Below are positions 8,251 to 12,500 of a stretch of DNA of 12,500 nucleotides, piece by piece. The stretch is from Chrysomallon squamiferum (lineage: Eukaryota > Mollusca > Gastropoda > Neomphalida > Peltospiridae): the NCBI GenBank assembly GCA_012295275.1, contig CM022671.1, positions 28,831,250 to 28,843,749 of the forward strand, written 5' to 3'. The notes beneath the pieces are model-generated. The model saw only the letters and a program-made list of their open reading frames with translations. It was not told where the DNA came from and did no database searches. Position 1 is the stretch's first letter; each line of letters begins with the position of its first letter. The position numbers and the translations under genes are program-made.

Positions 8251-8917
8251 AATTAATGTTCATGCTTACTCATAAAATATTTTTAATGAGTTTTATGCCT
8301 CTGTTTTGATTTTGTTTTATACCTATCTGTATGTTTATTTTTATTTTTATTTTATTTTAAAACAATTAATAAAATTTTTTTTTTTATTTGCTTTCTTTTA
8401 CATATTTTCATTTACACAAAATGTTTTGCTTGTTAATTATTAACTCTTCTTTATTAACATCAGTCTGATGAAGTAGTGCAGTGAATATATTTATATTAAT
8501 TAGTTCTGGAAACACACACCACACAGACATAAATACAGTAACCAAATGATATCTTTATCTGAAATAATATAATGATATTATATGGAATTGGAATTTTGGT
8601 AGCAAGTAATATCAGTGAAAATGTTGAACAGACTTTTTTTAAAGTTCACAGTGAATGTTTTAATGAAAAGAATAAAATACTTTACAAAACAAATGTATCA
8701 CTTTCTACAAAATTCTTGTACTTTCTACAAAGTAAATACATGGCTGGTATTTTTATATGAAATGATTTTGCATACTGATCAATATTTCAATGCAAACTTT
8801 TTGCTATATATACATAATAAATAAAGAAAGAAAAAAAAAAAATCTTTAGAAGTTTATTAAACTGTTTCAGTAAAAAAACATTTTCTCTGTATTTGTCATT
8901 GTTTGTATTTTAAGTAT
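8251..8917. other. Non-coding stretch with T-rich and A-rich patches
   Basis: TTTTTA tracts lie at about 8335-8360 and an A-rich tract at about 8820-8843. Two overlapping plus-strand open frames (about 8572-8824) have unremarkable, unrecognised translations and no supporting signals. I regard them as chance. Confidence 0.5.
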
Positions 8918-8967
8918 TGGTCGAGAGTTAAACTAGAAAATTGAGAAATCCAGATTGGCTCAAATCC
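8918..8967 (+). mobile_element. Possible decayed tRNA-derived SINE head (A and B boxes)
   Basis: TGGTCGAGAGTTAA at 8918-8931 resembles the TGGCCGAGTGGTTAA A-box region of serine/leucine-type tRNAs. GGCTCAAATCC at 8957-8967 resembles the B box GGTTCRANTCC. They lie in the right order, about 39 bases apart start to start, within the range for RNA polymerase III type 2 promoters. Between them, CTAGA (8932-8936) and TCCAG (8949-8953) could form a poor anticodon-like stem, and TTGG/CCAA flanks the B-box loop. The acceptor stem does not pair, so this is not a working tRNA gene. A tRNA-derived retroposon remnant or coincidence are the options. An A22 run at 9437-9458 could be its tail but is distant. 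Confidence 0.3.
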
Positions 8968-9436
8968 CAAGCTTGCCAGATAAATGATCTGGTTCCTGTT
9001 TTAATGTTTCTGCTTGACATGTAGAATTTTGTTTTTAATACATTCAAATTCCCCATATCTCATGTTTGGTTTTAATATTTGTTTTCTATTGATTTTTAAA
9101 CATAAAATAACTGATGTTTATCACATGGTAAATAGTTCAGTAGATTTTAAAACAATTTCCCTGTGCAGAATTTCCAGCAGTGCTTCATTATTTTTATACA
9201 GTGTCATTCAGCTTTCTGTCTTTTTAACAAGATTCCATTCATCTGAGACTGAATTTCTTAATTCCACCATTATTTTTATTTTAGTCTCCCTCCAGCTTTT
9301 TCTTCACTAACCTCAAAATAATTCCAGTTTTAAAAGCACAACATTTTATTTATTTAATGATAATATTTTTATTGTGAGCATATCACTGCTCTTTCCATAT
9401 CATGTTTTTACCTTGATTGCCTTCTTATCATATGTT
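8968..9436. other. Unassigned sequence between the pol III-like motifs and an A22 run
   Basis: A plus-strand open frame of about 98 codons (9014-9310) encodes a hydrophobic sequence I do not recognise. It lacks domain motifs or context, so I do not call it a gene. If 8918-8967 is a SINE head, this could include its body, but no repeat boundaries or target duplications are visible. Confidence 0.4.
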
Positions 9437-9458
9437 AAAAAAAAAAAAAAAAAAAAAA
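9437..9458. repeat. A22 homopolymer run
   Basis: Twenty-two consecutive A bases follow TATGTT and precede GTTTTCC. This is one of only two long plus-strand A runs in a window where the long runs are otherwise T. It may be a retroposon tail or a mononucleotide microsatellite. Confidence 0.85.
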
Positions 9459-9679
9459 GTTTTCCATGAAGTTCAAAACCAGATTTACTTTAGTATAATT
9501 TTTGTAATGTAGTGTATGTGGATTGGTTTCCCCATATTATTATCATGTGTTTTGCTTTATTTAATATTATCAGTACTTTTATTTTGTTTTAAGAACATAT
9601 GATTGTTTTTTCTTTTACATTCAGAATTAACTAATAAAATAAATACATACTTTTTGCTATATTTTTGTAAACTTACTTT

Positions 9680-9720
9680 AATTTTTATTTTTTATTTTTT
9701 TATTTTTTTTATTTATTTGT
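9680..9720. repeat. T-rich TTTTTA tract
   Basis: T runs of five to eight bases are broken by single A bases. The tract lies inside the spacer between outlying and clustered copies of the ATGTGGCTG repeat. Confidence 0.8.
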
Positions 9721-9785
9721 TAGATTTTTATTGTATGGTTATTTAATTTTTTTTTTTGTGTTTTTGAGTATTAGATTTTTATATG

Positions 9786-9817
9786 TTATTATATAGTTAT
9801 TATATAGTTATTATATG
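9786..9817. repeat. Three copies of an 11-bp unit TTATTATATAG
   Basis: TTATTATATAG is repeated exactly at 9786 and 9797, and once more with a missing base at 9808-9817. It is a short, recent-looking tandem repeat. Confidence 0.85.
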
Positions 9818-10083
9818 TTATATATACAAAGCTATTGTCCCCATACCTTATTATCAGCAAATGTAATGGGTTGCCATTTTTTAAATATTTTTTTGATGAT
9901 TATTTATAATGTAGTAAATGTGGCTGATTTTCCCATTTGCTTTATCATTTTGTTTACTATATGATAATACTGTGCAGTAATGTGGCTGGTTTTCCCATTT
10001 CTCATATTCACATTAATAATAACTCAACCTTTATGTGATAAAACTGATGTGGCTCTTTTCCCTATACAAGGGATTTTTAGCTT

Positions 10084-10191
10084 ATCATAATCATAATCAT
10101 TATTATCAGCAGCATTATCATCATTACTGTTATTATTTTTATCACTATTATTATTATTTTAGTTCTTTATTTAGTTATTTATTTATTCATC

Positions 10192-10264
<73 letters not shown>

Positions 10265-10375
10265 AAAATTCATTTATTATTTTATTTATTTATTTATTAT
10301 TACTTTTATTATTTTTATTTAAATATTTATTTACTTTTTTAATTAATTTATTTCTATATTTTTGATTATTATTAT
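10084..10375. repeat. ATC/TTA/TTTA microsatellite cluster with (TTA)~20
   Basis: The block begins with CATAATCAT-type units, passes into TTA and TTTA units, and contains an uninterrupted TTA run of about 59 bases (10198-10256). TTTA/TTA mixtures follow to about 10375. The 95-codon open frame over 10035-10322 reads the run as poly-Ile and is not a gene. Confidence 0.93.
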
Positions 10376-10650
10376 TATTATACCTTGATATGTAATTCTT
10401 ATATATTTTTGAATACCCTAAACACACATAAAACCTTTCTTGTGCTTTAGATATTTTGACACGTTTTTTGCAATAATTTTACAATTTTAGATAACCATTC
10501 CCTAGTTTATGTATCTTTATTTTTGCTGTTTTTGAAAATTTAGTTTTTATCAATTAATCACTTAGTATTTTCTAAAATAAAATTTTAATAAAAGAATTAA
10601 AGAAAGAGAGTTGTTTTTGTATTTACTGCTTTACATTTTTTATTTAATGA
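10376..10650. other. AT-rich non-coding sequence
   Basis: I see no gene, RNA or clear repeat. The sequence is intermediate in complexity between two microsatellite clusters. Confidence 0.5.
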
Positions 10651-10659
10651 TTTTTTTTT

Positions 10660-10690
<31 letters not shown>

Positions 10691-10702
10691 CTTTCTTTCT
10701 CA
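10651..10702. repeat. T9-GG-T29 homopolymer tract with CTTT tail
   Basis: T9 (10651-10659) is followed by GG, then 29 T bases (10662-10690), then CTTTCTTTCTC. The plus strand is purely pyrimidine over the T29 run and the CTTT tail. It could be a minus-strand A tail or slippage expansion. The exact length is likely unreliable. Confidence 0.9.
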
Positions 10703-10747
10703 GATCTGTATATCATCATGTTTCATTAGTTTGTTTTTGGTTATTAT

Positions 10748-10942
10748 TTATATTTATTTATTTATTGTTACTGAAATGTAGTTGGTACATTTTTTATTTA
10801 TTTATTTATTATTATTATTACTGTTATTATTACTATTATTATTATTATTATTGTTATAATTATTATTATTATTATTAGTTTTTTATTGTTAATTAAGTAT
10901 TTATTTGTAATAATAATAATAATAATTATAATAATTATTTTT

Positions 10943-10977
<35 letters not shown>

Positions 10978-10980
10978 TTA
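10748..10980. repeat. TTTA/TTA microsatellite cluster
   Basis: Several TTTA stretches (about 10750-10766, 10793-10810 and 10941-10980) alternate with TTA stretches (about 10808-10877) and then with a TAA stretch in the opposite strand sense (10908-10931). The cluster forms the left border of the A-rich block. Confidence 0.92.
10854..10931. repeat. 24-bp perfect inverted repeat of TTA/TAA units
   Basis: Bases 10854-10877 are the exact reverse complement of 10908-10931, with a 30-base loop between them. The arms are mostly TTA units on the left and TAA units on the right, with a matching TTATAATTA irregularity at the outer end of each arm. That shared irregularity argues for an inverted copy more than for two independent expansions. 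Confidence 0.75.
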
Positions 10981-11008
10981 CTGTTATGTCATATCTAATA
11001 TCTTGTTT

Positions 11009-12380
11009 CAAAACACCAACAAAAATAAATTGAAAAATAAATATATTAGAAGTAAAGTAAATTAAAACTAACATGAAATAAAGTGACAAATGATAAAAAT
11101 AATAAAAAATTAAATAATGTAAACTAGTAAAATAAAATAAAATTGAAATAATATAATAGAAAAAAGATAAAATAAAATATAAAACAGTAAAATTAATCAA
11201 ATAAAACTGAAAAAGTAAAATAATATAACAAATACATAAAATGGAAAATTAATTTAATAACATTTTGTTATATTAAAATAAAATAAATAATAAAATAGAA
11301 ATGAAATAAATTTAAATTAACATTGAACTAAAATAATATACTTTAGTTAAATAGTAGGAATTAAAAAAATATCTATTTTATAAATAAAATAAAATAAAAT
11401 AATAAATAAAATAAAATAATATAATAAATAAGTGAAATGAAGTGAATAACAAATAATACATTTTAAATATAAAATCTAAAATAAAATAAAATTTAATAAA
11501 ATAATAAAGGAAATAAATTAAAATGAAGGAATAAAATGTTGAATAAAATATAAAATGGAATAAAGATAACAAAATATGAAAATAAATTTAAATGAAATGA
11601 AATAATGAAATAAAAATAAAACTGAATGGATGGAAAATAAAAATGAAAATATAAATAAAATAAAAATACATTTTAGAAATGATATTAAAATGAATTACTA
11701 AAATTTACTAAAATTAAAATTAATGAAAAGAATTTAAAAATAATGCAATAGATTAAAATAATATGTAATAATAGAAAGTGAAATGAAACAATTAAAATTA
11801 TGAAAAGAAAAGAAATAAAACTGAATTGAACTGAAATGAAATAAAAAATAAATAAAATTGAATTGAAAAGAAATAATGAAACGAAACAATAAATTTAATT
11901 AAATTAAAATAAAACAAAAAATCAAATAATGAAATAAATGAAAATTGAATCGAACTGGATTAACATAAATCAAATATAACCAAGTTAATATTAAATTTTG
12001 AAATAAAATAAAAATGAATTGAATTGAATAAAATAAAAAATAAAAAACAAATAAATAAATGAAATGAAATATTAATTAACATTAAAATATGAAATGAAGT
12101 AAAATTATAAAGAAAATTTTAAAATTAAAATTAAATTAAATTAAAACATTAAGATGAAATAATAAAATAAAACAATTGCAATGAATGTCAAAAAGTGATA
12201 TAAATTTATATATTCAAATAAAATATGAAATGAAAAATATGAATAAAAGAAAATAAATTAATAAAAATTAATATTATAAAATAAATAAAATGACATTTAA
12301 TCAATCAAATTAAAAGATTTAAATAAAAAAACAAATAAAAGTGAACTGAATAAAAAAAAAAATGGAATATGAAAAAATAA
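11009..12380. repeat. A-rich degenerate AAAAT/GAAAT pentanucleotide-like block
   Basis: About 1.4 kb is built from AAAAT, AAAT, GAAAT and GAATT-type words with strong A over T bias and few C bases. Regular stretches occur at about 11385-11420 (AAAAT units) and 12000-12070. The bias is opposite to the T-rich sequence on both sides. Minus-strand open frames at 10967-11200 and 11378-11572 read it as Phe/Tyr/Ile/Leu and are artefacts. It is likely an old, decayed pentanucleotide satellite, in reverse orientation to the TTTTA and TTCATTTTA tracts at 295-1920. Confidence 0.85.
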
Positions 12381-12500
12381 TGAATATTTTTTTTATTTTG
12401 TTTTTTAAATATATAATAAATAGGGTTTTTTTAATTGAAATATATGATGAACTTTTATTTTTGAATTTTGATAAGATGTAGGTTAGATACCAATTTTACT
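12381..12500. other. T-rich sequence after the A-rich block
   Basis: Plus-strand T bias returns abruptly (a TTTTTTTTATTTTG tract near 12387) and continues to the window end. No gene is visible. Confidence 0.55.

Larger units (their letters stand above)
9505..10070. repeat. Second, diverged ~62-bp repeat (ATGTGGCTGATTTTCCCAT)
   Basis: ATGTGGCTGRTTTTCCCAT and close variants occur with ATGTGG at 9918, 9980 and 10047 (spacings 62 and 67). A degenerate copy lies at 9861 (ATGTAATGGGTTGCCAT, 57 before the next) and an outlying copy at 9516. CCCCATATTATTATCA near 9530 and CCCCATACCTTATTATCA near 9840 show that the outlying copies share further sequence. The unit differs from the 62-bp array at 5912-6690. 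Spacing between 9570 and 9830 is filled by T-rich sequence. Confidence 0.7.

Noticed and set aside
8572-8824. Two overlapping plus-strand open frames of 62 and 69 codons
   Set aside because: Overlapping frames over the same AT-rich DNA with no motif or codon signal indicate chance.
9014-9310. Plus-strand open frame of about 98 codons
   Set aside because: The hydrophobic, unrecognised sequence has no domain motif or neighbouring exon signals. It would need transcript evidence.
10035-10322. 95-codon open frame with His/Tyr-rich start and poly-Ile
   Set aside because: It is a direct translation of the CATAATCAT and TTA microsatellites.
10967-11572. Minus-strand open frames rich in Phe, Tyr, Ile and Leu
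   Set aside because: They are reverse-strand readings of the A-rich AAAAT block.

Overview
The window looks like non-coding nuclear DNA from a eukaryote. It is very AT-rich: by eye, G+C is about a fifth to a quarter, and CpG occurs only about two dozen times in 12.5 kb. It is packed with microsatellites, homopolymer runs of 17-29 bases and several unrelated minisatellite arrays. I found no convincing protein-coding gene, conserved exon, intact tRNA or rRNA gene, CRISPR array or bacterial-type operon. The open frames of 60-110 codons are explained by low-complexity sequence (poly-Leu/Phe/Ile/Tyr from TTTA, TTA and T tracts), by repeat arrays whose period is not a multiple of three, or by chance. 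The mix of CA/TG, TTA, TTC and TTTA microsatellites with diverged minisatellites suggests an animal. A small foldback element near 2887-2933 resembles a motif I associate with mollusc genomes. A mollusc or other marine invertebrate is therefore my best guess, but it is weakly supported.

Layout. 1-71 is an imperfect inverted repeat at the window edge. 72-1540 is mostly unremarkable sequence broken by T-rich tracts (295-356, 481-556, 755-833) and an A18 run. 1541-1920 holds TTTA/TTCA and TTTTA tracts. 1941-2600 is a decayed tandem array of about 110-120 bp units. A CA microsatellite (2631-2680), a foldback (2887-2933), a 177-bp TTTA array (3151-3327) and a TG-rich block (3886-4046) follow. 4451-4726 holds a 76-88 bp duplication running into a 35-bp minisatellite. 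4873-4998 is a compound (TTC)14-(TTA)n-(TTAA)5 microsatellite. 5438-5731 has four copies of a ~75-bp unit. 5912-6690 is the most striking element, a minisatellite of about 12 copies with a 62-bp period, itself a dimer of ~31-bp subunits, strongly biased to G over C and T over A. 7660-8250 is a short-period degenerate T-rich repeat. 8918-8967 has A-box and B-box-like motifs that may be a decayed tRNA-derived SINE head. 9505-10070 holds a second, unrelated ~62-bp diverged repeat. 10084-10980 is nearly all TTA/TTTA sequence plus a T29 run and contains a 24-bp perfect inverted repeat. 11009-12380 is a 1.4-kb A-rich degenerate AAAAT/GAAAT block in which the strand bias reverses.

Nothing here works together as a pathway or operon. 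The plausible readings are an intergenic region, a large intron or a repeat-rich heterochromatic segment. I looked for an undescribed functional system and cannot support one. What deserves a second look is the repeat architecture: several independent minisatellite families in one window, a homogenised core in the 62-bp array, an abrupt strand-composition switch, and a possible tRNA-derived retroposon.
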